NCBI GenBank assembly: GCA_002320815.1
Contig: DCLA01000006.1
Span: 131,318-195,317 of the forward strand
Reading direction: 5' to 3'
Length of the DNA stretch: 64,000 nucleotides
Origin: Myxococcales bacterium UBA1660
GTDB lineage: Bacteria > Myxococcota_A > Polyangia > Polyangiales > Houyiibacteriaceae
Part shown: positions 28,741 through 37,213 of the stretch, one piece after another
Layout of the letters: every line of letters begins with the position of its first letter
How positions within the stretch are numbered: the first letter of the stretch is position 1
Made by a program: the position numbers and the translations under genes
The notes under the pieces: model-generated
Told to the model about the DNA's origin: nothing
What the model saw: the letters and a program-made list of their open reading frames with translations, nothing else
The model's database searches: none

Positions 28741-29106
28741 GTGCTGCCTTCCCTTCCCGCCACCATCCGCCGTGCCCTCCGCCTCTGCTGCGCCCTGGCG
28801 GCGCTCCTGACCGCCTCGGCGTGCTCCAACAGCGCAAGCCCCACCTTGCCGATTCCTCCGCCCTCCGCGCTCTCCTCGGCCCCGGACGACGAGGGAATGG
28901 TGACGATCGAAGGCCGCAACGCGGTCGAGGGCGCGATGGTCAGCGCGTTCAACGAGAGGCTGGAGGTCGGGACGATCGGGGTCGCCGACGACTTGGGGGA
29001 GTTCACCCTCCGGCTCCCGGCCGAGTCGGGGGACTCCCTGTCGGTCTGGCAGTCGGTGGGGGTGCAGCGCGGCGAAATCCTCACGATTCGCGTCCCCGAT
29101 CCGTGA
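28741..29106 (+). CDS. Small lipoprotein with carboxypeptidase-regulatory-like domain
   Basis: 121 aa from GTG at 28741, preceded by GGAGACGATC. Lipobox near CCALAALLTASAC, then a Ser/Pro-rich linker. The rest is a single beta-sandwich of the transthyretin/CarboxypepD_reg type: MVTIEGRNAVEGAMVSAFN, then GVADDLGEFTLRLP and a final strand. Such domains often present surface adhesin modules. There is no enzyme domain; it is probably an anchored periplasmic or surface protein. Followed by the SPOR gene in the same direction after 113 bases. Confidence 0.75.
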   Translation: MLPSLPATIRRALRLCCALAALLTASACSNSASPTLPIPPPSALSSAPDDEGMVTIEGRNAVEGAMVSAFNERLEVGTIGVADDLGEFTLRLPAESGDSLSVWQSVGVQRGEILTIRVPDP

Positions 29107-29151
29107 GGAATGAACGCACAGAGTGCTCTCATGTGACCCTCTGTCGCTTTG

Positions 29152-29181
29152 TTGACCACATGTAGGATAGCCGCGTACATC
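29152..29181 (+). promoter_or_regulatory. Weak candidate promoter for the SPOR gene
   Basis: TTGACC (29152-29157) and, after 18 bases, TACATC (29176-29181), which matches only half of the -10 consensus. The ATG is 38 bases downstream. An inverted CATGTG/CACATG pair (about 29131-29162) overlaps the -35. Confidence 0.3.
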
Positions 29182-29219
29182 GAAGGTGGGTGGACCGTTG
29201 GGTCCCCCGGGAGGAATCG

Positions 29220-29990
29220 ATGGACACGGCAATGCGCGACCTCGAGCAGATCGAGGAGAGGGACCCCGGCGAGGGTCAGGGCCGCTCGGCGGCGGTCTTC
29301 CTGCTGGCGACCCTGGTGACGGGTGGGCTGGTCTACGGCGTGGCGCAGCTCCTGGGTGGTGGCGAGGCCGAGGCCTCGGCCCACGATCCCCTCGCCGCCC
29401 TGGCGGAGGCCTCCGAGCTGGCGACCGCCGCTCGCGAAGCCGAAGCGGAGGAAGCCGCGCCCATCGAGATCGAGCGCACCGCGCTGGCCTTCCCGGAGGC
29501 GCTCGGCGCCGACGACGAGCGCCCCGAGGTCGAGGCCAGCTTCGCGGCCGCGGCGGCCGAGCACGAGCGGCTGCAGAACGGCGCGCTATTCGTCGGTCAT
29601 CCCTCCCCGACGTCCATGGCCCTGCCCGCCGCCGCCCTGGCCACCCCCGACGCCGGGGAGCTCGCCCGCACCGCGCGCCGTGATGCCATGGTCGCGGCCG
29701 CCCTCCCCGCCTCGCCCGAGCGGCGCCCCCGGGGCACCGTGGGCATGGACGGCCGCTACACGCTGCAGGTCGCCAGCTACCGGAGCGCCGACGAAGCCGA
29801 CGCCTTCGCCGCCGCCTTGCGCGAGCGCGGCCACGACGCCTTCACCATCGAGGCCGACGTCGAGGGTCGGGGCACCTTCCATCGAGTGCGCATCGGACCC
29901 TTCGAGAGCGGCCGCGCCGCCGAGGTCTACCGGGCCGAGTTCGAGCGCAGCGAGCGGATGGACACCTTCATCGTGCGCCGTCGCGACTGA
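29220..29990 (+). CDS. SPOR domain membrane protein
   Basis: 256 aa from ATG at 29220 with a strong Shine-Dalgarno (GGGAGGAA). A GTG at 29190 would add ten residues. A transmembrane helix at 23-45 is followed by an Ala/Glu-rich linker and a C-terminal SPOR domain (about 178-250): YTLQVASYRSADEADAFAAAL, then FHRVRIGPFESGRAAEVY. SPOR domains bind glycan strands stripped of stem peptides at division sites (known of the family), so it probably localises to the septum. It is a single gene followed by a terminator. Confidence 0.9.
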   Translation: MDTAMRDLEQIEERDPGEGQGRSAAVFLLATLVTGGLVYGVAQLLGGGEAEASAHDPLAALAEASELATAAREAEAEEAAPIEIERTALAFPEALGADDERPEVEASFAAAAAEHERLQNGALFVGHPSPTSMALPAAALATPDAGELARTARRDAMVAAALPASPERRPRGTVGMDGRYTLQVASYRSADEADAFAAALRERGHDAFTIEADVEGRGTFHRVRIGPFESGRAAEVYRAEFERSERMDTFIVRRRD

Positions 29991-30010
29991 CGTCGGACGC
30001 TTTCCCCGAG

Positions 30011-30040
30011 AACGGCGCTCCCTTCCCGGGGGGCGCCGTT
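30011..30040. terminator. Bidirectional terminator between convergent genes
   Basis: AACGGCGCTCCC (30011-30022) pairs with GGGGGCGCCGTT (30029-30040) with one wobble and a 6-base loop. It lies between stops at 29990 and 30048 and is followed by TCGCGTTTCA on the plus strand. Confidence 0.7.
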
Positions 30041-30047
30041 TCGCGTT

Positions 30048-31235
30048 TCAGGGCAGGCGAAGGATCAGGTCGGCGACGTTGGTCCCGGTGGGCCCGCAGC
30101 GCAGGACGGTCCCCAAGGCGTCGAAGAAGGGCGTGCTGTCGTTCGCTCGGAGCGCCGCCTCGGGATCCAGACCGCGCGCGGCCATCGCCCGCACGGCGGC
30201 GGAGTCGATCAGCGCGCCCGCGGCGTCGCTGGCGCCATCGACCCCGTCGGTCCCCAGACAGAGCAGGAGCCCCTCGGACCATCCGGCCGCCAGCGCACCC
30301 AGGGCCACCTCCTGGTTCCGGCCGCCGCGCCCCGAGCCCCGCACGGTCACCGTGGTCTCGCCGCCCCAGACCCAGGGCGCGGCTCCGGCTTCGGCCGCGA
30401 GGCGACGTCCGAGGGAGTGGGCCTCTCCCTCGAAGTAGCCCTCGCGGTCGGGCAGCGGAAGCGCGCGGCGCGCCATCTCCGAGTCCGCCGCTACCAGGGT
30501 CTCGATCGGCCCGAGAACCTCGGACGCCGGCGGCGGAAGCGCGAGCTCGACGCCGTGGTGCGCGAGCACTTCTCGGGCGCCGGGACCCCGCGGAGGCGGG
30601 CAAGTGGGTCCGGAGGCGACCACCTCGGGCGGCAGCGGCGCGACGTCGCTGATCACCACGTTGACCACGCGCGCGGGCGCGATGGCGCGGGCCAGGCCCC
30701 CGCCCTTGATCGCCGAGCAGGCGCGCCGCACGGCGTTGAGCTCGTCGATGGCGGCGCCCCGCTCGCGCAGGGTCCGGATGGCGCGACCGAGCGTCTCCAC
30801 GTCCATCCCCCGCGGGCGCTCGAGCAGCGACGAGCCGCCGCCGGAGACCAGACAGAGCGCCACGTCGCCCTGCCCCAGGGACCGCGCCCGCGCCAGGAAC
30901 TCGTCGCCGACCCGGGCCGCGTCCGGCGCCGGGTCCGGGTGGCCCCCGGCGAAACACTCCAGCCCCGGCAGGGTCGACGGCTCGGGCGCGACCACCAGCC
31001 CGCCCCGGAGGTCCACCGCCCGGCCCGCCGCTCGCGCCATGGGCACGGCGGCCTTGCCGAAGGCGAAGAGCGTGGCGCCATCGAGGTCCGCGCGCCCGTC
31101 GAGGACCCGTCGGGTCGCGGCCTCGGGTTCGACCGCCGCCAGCGCCCGCTCGGCCAGCGCCAGCGCGCGCTCCCGGCGGTCGCGCTCGGCCGGGGTCAGG
31201 TCCCCATCCAGGAGGCGGGTGCGGTGGAAGCGCAC
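30048..31235 (-). CDS. Glycerate 2-kinase (DUF4147/MOFRL family)
   Basis: 395 aa. It probably phosphorylates D-glycerate to 2-phosphoglycerate using ATP. The N-terminal DUF4147 domain has FAFGKAAVPMARAAG, AGGHPDP, LVSGGGSSLL and LNAVRRACSAIKGGGLA. The C-terminal MOFRL domain has VWGGETTVTVRG, GRGGRNQEVALGA, LGTDGVDGASDAAGA and the ending GPTGTNVADLIL, a reliable family signature. GTG start. The upstream peptidase-like lipoprotein gene stops 9 bases earlier, so they share a transcript. No other glycerate-pathway gene is nearby. Confidence 0.92.
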   Translation of the reverse strand: MRFHRTRLLDGDLTPAERDRRERALALAERALAAVEPEAATRRVLDGRADLDGATLFAFGKAAVPMARAAGRAVDLRGGLVVAPEPSTLPGLECFAGGHPDPAPDAARVGDEFLARARSLGQGDVALCLVSGGGSSLLERPRGMDVETLGRAIRTLRERGAAIDELNAVRRACSAIKGGGLARAIAPARVVNVVISDVAPLPPEVVASGPTCPPPRGPGAREVLAHHGVELALPPPASEVLGPIETLVAADSEMARRALPLPDREGYFEGEAHSLGRRLAAEAGAAPWVWGGETTVTVRGSGRGGRNQEVALGALAAGWSEGLLLCLGTDGVDGASDAAGALIDSAAVRAMAARGLDPEAALRANDSTPFFDALGTVLRCGPTGTNVADLILRLP

Positions 31236-31244
31236 GGCCCGGCT

Positions 31245-32129
31245 TCAGCCCGTCCAGGTCCAGTCCACGCCGGGCACCACTTCGAGGTGCACGTGGTTGG
31301 CGTGGGCGTCGTCGTGGTGGGGGGTCACCACCACCTGGAAGAGCTCCCGGCGCACGCCCTCGCAGACCATCGCGCGCAGGATGGCGCCCGCCTCCTCGCC
31401 CTCGGCCGGCGGTGGGAGCGGCGCGGGCTCTTCGCCCTCTTCCGGCTCTCGCCCGCAGGGCGGCGCGCCGCGTTCCCGCGGTTGCCAGTCCTCCAGGACG
31501 TCCAGGGGGTCCGCGCCGTCCCGGTCGAAGAAGCGCGGGTCGAACGCCAGCCCGCGGGAGTGGCCGCTGGCCTGACCGGTGGACGCCACCCGGGCCCCGG
31601 GCCGGAACGCGCTGAGGTGGCGGATCCGGTTCACCCCGGCGGCGCGCAGGACGGGCGCCCAGGCGTGGATGGCCACCAGGAGCCGGCAGTCCATGATGCG
31701 ATGGAGCGCGCGCCGGCCCGCGAACTCGAGGGTCACCCCGCCGACCGGCCCGGTGGGCACCACCGCCATCGCGACCACCCCTTCGGCCCGCTCGTCCTCG
31801 CTCGCGGTGAAGGGGACGCCGAGCCGCCGGAGCTCGGCGCGGCACGCCCGAGGCGTGAGCGCGGCGATGGCGCGCCCGGTGGTTCCGTCGGCGTCGGGCA
31901 CGGCGCGCACGTCGGGCACCGCGTCTTCCGCGGGCGGCGGCGCGATCCCCTCGGGGACCTCCTCCGCACCGGTCGCGATCTCGGGCTCGGTCACCACCGG
32001 CGCGTCGACGACCACCTGGGCGGCGGGCCCCACCGCCGGGGCCGGGACCGGCTCCGCGCCGCCGCAGGCGGGCACGGAGCACGCGCTCACCCACAGCAGG
32101 ACGGTCGTCGCGACGAGTCGAGGCACCAC
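31245..32129 (-). CDS. Extensin-like / M15-type peptidase lipoprotein
   Basis: 294 aa from the first GTG of a GTG-GTG pair. The signal peptide VVPRLVATTVLLWVSAC has a lipobox near Cys17, and there is a second cysteine shortly after. A Pro/Val-rich linker (30-90) is followed by the extensin-like C-terminal domain, related to D-Ala-D-Ala peptidases: RIMDCRLLVAIHAW, SGHSRGLAFDPRFF and, near the end, HANHVHLEV. The histidines in SGH and HVHLE, with the Asp of AFD, are likely zinc ligands. It could trim peptidoglycan in the periplasm. A TATCGT element lies 6 bases before the start. Confidence 0.85.
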   Translation of the reverse strand: MVPRLVATTVLLWVSACSVPACGGAEPVPAPAVGPAAQVVVDAPVVTEPEIATGAEEVPEGIAPPPAEDAVPDVRAVPDADGTTGRAIAALTPRACRAELRRLGVPFTASEDERAEGVVAMAVVPTGPVGGVTLEFAGRRALHRIMDCRLLVAIHAWAPVLRAAGVNRIRHLSAFRPGARVASTGQASGHSRGLAFDPRFFDRDGADPLDVLEDWQPRERGAPPCGREPEEGEEPAPLPPPAEGEEAGAILRAMVCEGVRRELFQVVVTPHHDDAHANHVHLEVVPGVDWTWTG

Positions 32130-32135
32130 CCGGGG

Positions 32136-32141
32136 ACGATA
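32136..32141 (-). promoter_or_regulatory. -10 element (TATCGT) of the extensin-like gene, leaderless type
   Basis: Minus-strand TATCGT is exactly 6 bases from the GTG at 32129. The divergent pilT has a TATGAT at the same distance from its ATG, so the 70-base gap between two start codons would hold two leaderless promoters back to back. Confidence 0.5.
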
Positions 32142-32187
32142 GCAGCGAGCCCGCGCATTGGGCGCCCGAAGCGGCGCCGGGCCCGGG

Positions 32188-32193
32188 TATGAT
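32188..32193 (+). promoter_or_regulatory. -10 element (TATGAT) of pilT, leaderless type
   Basis: TATGAT matches the -10 consensus at five of six positions and ends 6 bases before the pilT ATG. No -35 at 16-18 bases is visible. Confidence 0.5.
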
Positions 32194-32199
32194 GGCGGC

Positions 32200-33240
32200 A
32201 TGGACGAAGCGACTCTGCTCGCGCTCCTGAAGAAGGGGCAGCAGTACAAGGCGAGCGACGTGCTCTTGAAGGTGGGCCAGCCGCCGGCCTTCCGGGTCAA
32301 CGGCGACCTCCACTACCTCCAGGGCGACAAGCTGCGCCCCGAGCAGACCCGTGGCCTCGCCGAGCTCATCCTCCGCCGGTCGCGCTACCAGGGCGCGCTG
32401 GACGACCTGCTGGAGTACGACACCAGCTACGGCGCCGCCGGCGTGGGCCGCTATCGCTGCAACGTCTATCGCCAGCGGGGCTCGCTGGCGATCGCGCTGC
32501 GCGCCATCCCCCTCGAGGTCCCCTCGTTCGAGCAGCTCCGGCTGCCGCCGGCGATTCGCACGTTGGCCGAGAACGAGCGCGGGATGATCCTGGTGGTCGG
32601 CGCCGCGGGCAACGGCAAGAGCACCACGCTGGCGGCGATGGTGAACCACATCAACACGCACCGGCGCGTCCACATCGTCACCATCGAGGACCCCATCGAG
32701 TACATGCACCCCGATCAGCTCGCCAGCGTGTCGCAGCGAGAGATCGGGCTGGACACCCCGAGCTTTCCCACCGCGCTCCGGGCCGCGCTGCGGCAGGATC
32801 CGGACGTGATCCTGGTGGGCGAGGTCCGCGACGAGGAGACGATGGACATCGCCCTCAAGGCGGCGGAGACGGGCCACCTGGTGCTCTCCACGCTCCACAC
32901 GCCCGACGTGGCCCGGACGGTCGGCCGCGTGGTGAACCTCGCCGGCGGGTCGGACCCCAAGGAGATCCGGGAGCGCCTCGCCGACAACCTGAAGGGCATC
33001 GTCGCTCAGCGCCTCCTGCCCCGCGCCGACGGCAAGGGTCGTGTGGTCGCGGTCGAGATCCTCGTGATGACCGGCACGGCCCGAGAGACCATCAAGAGCC
33101 CCGAGGGCAACCTCCCGCTCAAGGACGTCATGGAGCGAGGCGTGCATCCCTACGGCATGCAGAACTTCGAGATGGCCCTGAAAGACCTGGTGAAGAACGG
33201 CCTCCTGGACGTGGAGACCGCACGCGCGGCCCTCGGCTGA
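32200..33240 (+). CDS. pilT: Type IV pilus retraction ATPase
   Basis: 346 aa. It depolymerises type IV pili from the cytoplasmic side, powering twitching. Motifs in order: Walker A GAAGNGKST (134-142, with GAAG in place of GPTG), Asp box TIEDPIEY (161-168), Walker B DPDVILVGEVRDEE (200-213) and His box HLVLSTLHTPD (226-236). The N-terminal PAS-like domain (1-105) is present. Start at ATG 32200, as an upstream in-frame start adds only Gly/Arg-rich residues. The usual AIRNLI motif of E. coli-type PilT is absent at the C-terminus, so PilU-like function is possible. No other pil gene is nearby. Confidence 0.92.
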   Translation: MDEATLLALLKKGQQYKASDVLLKVGQPPAFRVNGDLHYLQGDKLRPEQTRGLAELILRRSRYQGALDDLLEYDTSYGAAGVGRYRCNVYRQRGSLAIALRAIPLEVPSFEQLRLPPAIRTLAENERGMILVVGAAGNGKSTTLAAMVNHINTHRRVHIVTIEDPIEYMHPDQLASVSQREIGLDTPSFPTALRAALRQDPDVILVGEVRDEETMDIALKAAETGHLVLSTLHTPDVARTVGRVVNLAGGSDPKEIRERLADNLKGIVAQRLLPRADGKGRVVAVEILVMTGTARETIKSPEGNLPLKDVMERGVHPYGMQNFEMALKDLVKNGLLDVETARAALG

Positions 33241-33270
33241 CCCGCCCCCTCTCGGTTGCGGCGTGCTCGC

Positions 33271-34563
33271 TCAGGGAGTCGGGGCGGCCGCCGCCGCCTC
33301 GGCTCGCGGCTTCTCGACCAGGTAGTAGCGCAGCGCTTCACGCGCCGCGTAGGCGGCCTTGATGCGCCAGCGTGGGGTGTTGACGATCAACGTCGCCACC
33401 GCGATCTGCGGGTCCTCGGCGGGCGCGAAGCCCACGAACCAGGTGTAGCCCCGGTAGGGCCGCTCGGCGCTCAGGGTCCCGGTCTTACCGGCCACGGTGA
33501 TGTCCGGGAGGAAGGCGTTGCCCTGCTCGTCGTGGAAGTAGGAGCGCGCCGTCCCGTGCTCGGTGGTGTGGCGCATCATACGGTTCACCGTCTGGGCGGT
33601 CCGGCGCGGGAGCACGGCGCGGAAGACCTCGGGCTCGTGCTGCATGAGCACCCGCCCCTGCCCGTTCTCCAGCCGCTCCACGATGGCCGGCCGCATCATG
33701 CGGCCGTCGTTGGCGATAGTCGCCGCGAGGGCCGCGCCGTGCAGAGGGCTGAGGTGCATGTGCCAGAAGCCAGCCGCGGTGCGCGCGCGCTCGAGACGGT
33801 CGTCGGGGACCTCCATCGGGCTGGCCTGGGTGGGCACGTCGAAGGGCAGCGCGTGGCCGAAGCCGAAGGCCGAGGCGTAGCGCGCGATGGTCGGCCCATC
33901 GAGGTGCCGGTCGGCGAGCTTGGCGAAGACCGCGTTGGTCGAGCGCCCCATGGCCTCGGTGAGGGTGACGCAGTTGGCCTCGTCGGCGTGGTCCTCAAGG
34001 TGCCAGGCGGTCAGCCGGCTGCCGCCCCCGGTGTAGCAGGTGCGGGTGTTCGCCCCGAGTCCGGCGTCCACCAGGGCCGAACCGGTGACGACCTTGAACA
34101 CCGACGCGGTCGGTGCCGAGGGATCCAGGCAGAGGTCGCCGGCCTCGGGGTCGGCGCTGGAGTGGCTCACGTACGCGAGGACCTTGCCGGTGGCGGGTTC
34201 GATGGCCACGAGCGAACCGTAGGGGACCTCGTAGCGGCCGAAGACCCGCTCGACGTGTTCCTGGAGCCCGGGATCGAGGGTGAGGACCGCGCGGCGGCCG
34301 CCCTCGAGTTCGGAGACGCGCCGGTCCCCGTCCTGGACGTGGAAACGCGGGTCGAACCCTTCCAGCAGCGAGCGACGGACGCGCTGGGCCCGGGGCGTCG
34401 CCGGCGCGTCGGCGCGCGCCGTGCCGCGGTCCCGGGGGCCGTCGGCGCTCCCCCGCTCGGCCCCCACGAAGCTCCCCGCCACCAGACCGACGGCGAGGAG
34501 CCCCCCGAATCGCCACATCCAGCCGGGCGCGCTGCGCGCCTCTCGCGTTCGCCCTTCGCTCAT
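33271..34563 (-). CDS. Penicillin-binding transpeptidase, short form
   Basis: 430 aa. N-terminal transmembrane helix (about 17-35), then a short linker and a transpeptidase domain. All three active-site motifs are present: SVFK (154-157, nucleophile Ser154), STN (208-210) and KTG (360-362, in AGKTGTLS). LTLDPGLQEHVERVFG at 94-109 resembles the stretch preceding the domain in other PBPs. The dimerisation module of class B PBPs is missing, so only about 60 residues separate the membrane from the catalytic domain. It should cross-link peptidoglycan in the periplasm. ATG at 34563. Confidence 0.9.
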   Translation of the reverse strand: MSEGRTREARSAPGWMWRFGGLLAVGLVAGSFVGAERGSADGPRDRGTARADAPATPRAQRVRRSLLEGFDPRFHVQDGDRRVSELEGGRRAVLTLDPGLQEHVERVFGRYEVPYGSLVAIEPATGKVLAYVSHSSADPEAGDLCLDPSAPTASVFKVVTGSALVDAGLGANTRTCYTGGGSRLTAWHLEDHADEANCVTLTEAMGRSTNAVFAKLADRHLDGPTIARYASAFGFGHALPFDVPTQASPMEVPDDRLERARTAAGFWHMHLSPLHGAALAATIANDGRMMRPAIVERLENGQGRVLMQHEPEVFRAVLPRRTAQTVNRMMRHTTEHGTARSYFHDEQGNAFLPDITVAGKTGTLSAERPYRGYTWFVGFAPAEDPQIAVATLIVNTPRWRIKAAYAAREALRYYLVEKPRAEAAAAAPTP

Positions 34564-34638
34564 GGCTCTGCAGTAGAGCAACTGCCCTCGGGTCTCCAAG
34601 TTTCCCGCACGGTCGCCCCGTTTGGGGGAGGGAAGTGC

Positions 34639-34737
34639 ACCATCGACTCCGAAGCGCTTCGGCCCATCGCGCGGGACTTGGTCGAGCGGGTGCAGGCGGG
34701 CACGGCGACGGTCCCCATCTCGTCCACGCGACGATGA
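34639..34737 (+). pseudogene. Coding-like fragment without a start codon
   Basis: From 34639 a frame reads TIDSEALRPIARDLVERVQA and on to a TGA at 34737 (32 codons). Nearly all codons end in G or C and the amino acids look natural, unlike neighbouring frames, yet there is no start codon just upstream in frame. It may be a decayed gene remnant or chance. The rest of the gap between the PBP gene and pgi shows nothing else. Confidence 0.25.
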
Positions 34738-34777
34738 CCCCTTGCTCCTCGGGGGCCCCGGGCTCTACACCGGCCCC

Positions 34778-36148
34778 ATGAGCGACGACGGGATCCGCAT
34801 CGACTACGCCCTGGCCATGGAGGACGGCTCCAGCTCCGGGCTCACCACCGCCGAGTTGGAGGCCGAGGCGCCGGCCTTCGAGCGCGGGCTCCGCCGGGTG
34901 CTGGCCGAGGCCGAGGGCGGCCGGCTGGGCTTCTGGACCCTGCCCGACGACCACATCGATCTGGAGAAGGTCCTGGCCTTCGCGAAGAAGGTCCCGGCGA
35001 CCATCCGCGACGTGTTGGTGCTGGGCATCGGTGGCTCCTCCCTGGGCGGCCGAGCCCTGGTCGAGGCCCTGGGGCCGGCGTTCCCCGATCCCGACGCGCG
35101 CCGAATCCACTACCCGGACAACAGTGACCCCTGGCGGCTGGTGGGCCTCCTCGAGAACCTGGACCCGAAGGGCACCCTGGTCCTGGTCATCAGCAAGTCC
35201 GGCGGCACCGTGGAGACCGCCGCGCAGCTCCTGGTGGTGCGCGAGTGGCTGAACGCCGCCGGCGCCCCCATGAAGGACCACCTGGTCGCCATCACCGACC
35301 CCGCCAAGGGCCTCCTCCGGGAGCTGGCCGACGCCGAGGGGCTCCGCTCCTTCGACATCCCCAGCAACGTCGGTGGCCGCTTCAGCGTGCTGACCCCGGT
35401 GGGCCTCCTCCCGGGCGCGCTCGCGGGGCTGGACGTCGCCGGCCTCCTCGCGGGCGCCAAGGCGATGCGCGACCGCTGCGCCCGGACCGAGCTCCAGGCC
35501 AACCCCGCGGGCGTGGTCGCCGCGCTCCACGTGCTACACCACCGGCTCCACGGGCGGCCGATCCACGTGATGATGCCCTACGCCGACGCCTTGCGCGGCT
35601 ACGCCAACTGGTTCGTCCAGCTCTGGGCCGAGAGCCTGGGCAAGCGGGTCGACCGCCAGGACCGGGTGGTCGAGACGGGGCCGACCCCGCTTCCGGCCGT
35701 CGGCGCCACCGACCAGCACGCCCAGGTACAGCTCTTCATGGAGGGCCCGCGGGACAAGCTCATCACCTTCGTCGCCCTGGCGGAGCCCCTGGCCCATCGC
35801 ACCATCCCGAAGGAGGAAGGTCCCTACGCCTACCTCGGCGGCACCGACCTCGCGGAGCTCCTCGACTTCGAGCGCCGCGCGACCGCGCTGGCGCTGGCCC
35901 GCGATGGCCGCCCCAGCCTGACGCTCACCCTGCCCCGGCTCGACGCGCATCACCTGGGCGAGCTTTTCTTCTTGATGGAGGCCGCGACCGCCATCGCCGG
36001 GGAGCTCTACGGGATCGACGCCTTCGACCAGCCGGGGGTCGAGCTGGGCAAGCGCCTGGCCTACGGACTCCTGGGTCGCGAGGGCTACGAGGACGCCGCC
36101 GACGAGGTCCAGGAGCTCGAGCGCGGGTTGCCCAGCCACCGAGTCTGA
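34778..36148 (+). CDS. pgi: Glucose-6-phosphate isomerase
   Basis: 456 aa, in the size range of the bacterial short form. It interconverts glucose-6-phosphate and fructose-6-phosphate. Visible motifs: VLGIGGSSLGGRALVEAL near residue 82, the phosphate-binding VISKSGGTVET near 140, NVGGRFSVLT near 205, GATDQHAQVQL near 310 (His of the active site) and GVELGKRLAYG near 425 with the catalytic lysine. The ATG start gives the expected N-terminal length; reading further upstream is Arg/Pro-rich junk. It links sugar-nucleotide supply to central metabolism. Confidence 0.95.
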   Translation: MSDDGIRIDYALAMEDGSSSGLTTAELEAEAPAFERGLRRVLAEAEGGRLGFWTLPDDHIDLEKVLAFAKKVPATIRDVLVLGIGGSSLGGRALVEALGPAFPDPDARRIHYPDNSDPWRLVGLLENLDPKGTLVLVISKSGGTVETAAQLLVVREWLNAAGAPMKDHLVAITDPAKGLLRELADAEGLRSFDIPSNVGGRFSVLTPVGLLPGALAGLDVAGLLAGAKAMRDRCARTELQANPAGVVAALHVLHHRLHGRPIHVMMPYADALRGYANWFVQLWAESLGKRVDRQDRVVETGPTPLPAVGATDQHAQVQLFMEGPRDKLITFVALAEPLAHRTIPKEEGPYAYLGGTDLAELLDFERRATALALARDGRPSLTLTLPRLDAHHLGELFFLMEAATAIAGELYGIDAFDQPGVELGKRLAYGLLGREGYEDAADEVQELERGLPSHRV

Positions 36149-36156
36149 ATCGTCAC

Positions 36157-36205
36157 GTACCGAGCGTTTGACCCGCACCCATCGGGGTGCTCATAACCTC
36201 GGTAC
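36157..36205. promoter_or_regulatory. Nested inverted repeats enclosing a promoter-like element
   Basis: Outer arms GTACCGAG (36157-36164) and CTCGGTAC (36198-36205) are perfectly complementary. Inside them lies a second inverted pair, GCACCC (36175-36180) and GGGTGC (36185-36190), with loop ATCG. A TTGACC (36168-36173) stands between the left arms, and CATAAC (36192-36197), 18 bases from it, stands between the right arms, resembling -35 and -10 elements. The inner repeat fills their spacer. Either a terminator for pgi, an operator for the diguanylate cyclase, or both. The cyclase ATG lies 69 bases beyond. Confidence 0.5.
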
Positions 36206-36273
36206 CGGCGGTCGCGGCTCGGCCGTCAGGTACTTCGCGATCTCCCCTCCCCCGGGTTATTCTCGCCCTTTCC

Positions 36274-37182
36274 ATGACCGACGAGCGGACGACCAACCCC
36301 AACAAGACCGTCATCACGGTCGTCGGGGCCCCCACCGCCAAGAAGGTGGACGCTCGGGAAGCGTGCCTCGTGGTCATCTACGGCGAAGACCTCGGTCGCC
36401 GGATCCCCCTCGGGAGCGAGCCGGTGGTCATCGGCCGGTCCTCGCGCTGCGAAGTGCAGCTCGACCAGGAGAGCGTGAGCCGGAACCACTGCCGCATCGA
36501 TCGCGGCCCGACCGGGTTCGCGGTGCGGGATCTGGGCTCCACCAACGGGACCTACGTCAACGACGAGCTCGTCGATCAGATGGACCTCCGCGACGGTGAC
36601 CAGCTCAAGGTCGGCCGGACGATCCTGAAGTTCATCGTCGGCGGCAACATCGAGGGCCAGTACCACGAGGAGATCTACCGTCTGATGACGATGGATGGCC
36701 TCACGCAGGTCCACAACAAGCGCTACTTCGACGAGATGCTCGAGCGCGAAGTCAGCCGGGCCCGCCGCTACGACCGCGCGTTCTCCCTGATCCTCTTCGA
36801 CATCGACCACTTCAAGAAGATCAACGACACCTACGGCCACCTCGCCGGCGACGCGGTCCTCCGCCAGCTCGGAAACGTGGTCCGCAAGAGCGTCCGCCGC
36901 GACGACGTGGTCGCCCGGACGGGGGGCGAGGAATTCGGCATCCTCACCCCGGAGATCGGTCTCACCGGCGCGCTCGACCTGGCGCACAAGCTGAACCGCC
37001 TGGTCGACGACACCGCGTTCGAGTTCGAGGGCACGCGCATCGAGGTCACGGTGAGCTGCGGCGTGGCGACCTGGGCGCCGCCCTTCGAGAGCGGCACGGC
37101 CATCGTGCAGGCCGCCGACGAGGCGCTCTACGAAGCGAAGCGGACCGGCCGCAACCGGGTCTGCCACCACGAGCCGGCCTGA
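36274..37182 (+). CDS. FHA-GGDEF diguanylate cyclase
   Basis: 302 aa. The N-terminal FHA domain (about 28-122) has GRS at 54-56, SRNHC at 69-73 and GSTNGTYVND at 88-97. The C-terminal GGDEF domain has FDIDHFKKINDTYGHLAGD (metal and substrate loop) and GGEEF at 217-221, so it should be active. A product-inhibition I-site RxxD (Arg208 to Asp211) lies five residues before. It would make cyclic di-GMP when its FHA domain docks on a phosphothreonine partner, linking kinase signalling to second messenger levels. ATG start chosen to keep the FHA N-terminus short. A TATTCT lies 10 bases upstream. Confidence 0.95.
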   Translation: MTDERTTNPNKTVITVVGAPTAKKVDAREACLVVIYGEDLGRRIPLGSEPVVIGRSSRCEVQLDQESVSRNHCRIDRGPTGFAVRDLGSTNGTYVNDELVDQMDLRDGDQLKVGRTILKFIVGGNIEGQYHEEIYRLMTMDGLTQVHNKRYFDEMLEREVSRARRYDRAFSLILFDIDHFKKINDTYGHLAGDAVLRQLGNVVRKSVRRDDVVARTGGEEFGILTPEIGLTGALDLAHKLNRLVDDTAFEFEGTRIEVTVSCGVATWAPPFESGTAIVQAADEALYEAKRTGRNRVCHHEPA

Positions 37183-37213
37183 GCGCCTCGGTCTCCTTCG
37201 CGGCGGAGCCGGC

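Noticed and set aside
36149..36273. A c-di-GMP riboswitch before the GGDEF gene
   Set aside because: The conserved GEMM core is absent; only inverted repeats are present.
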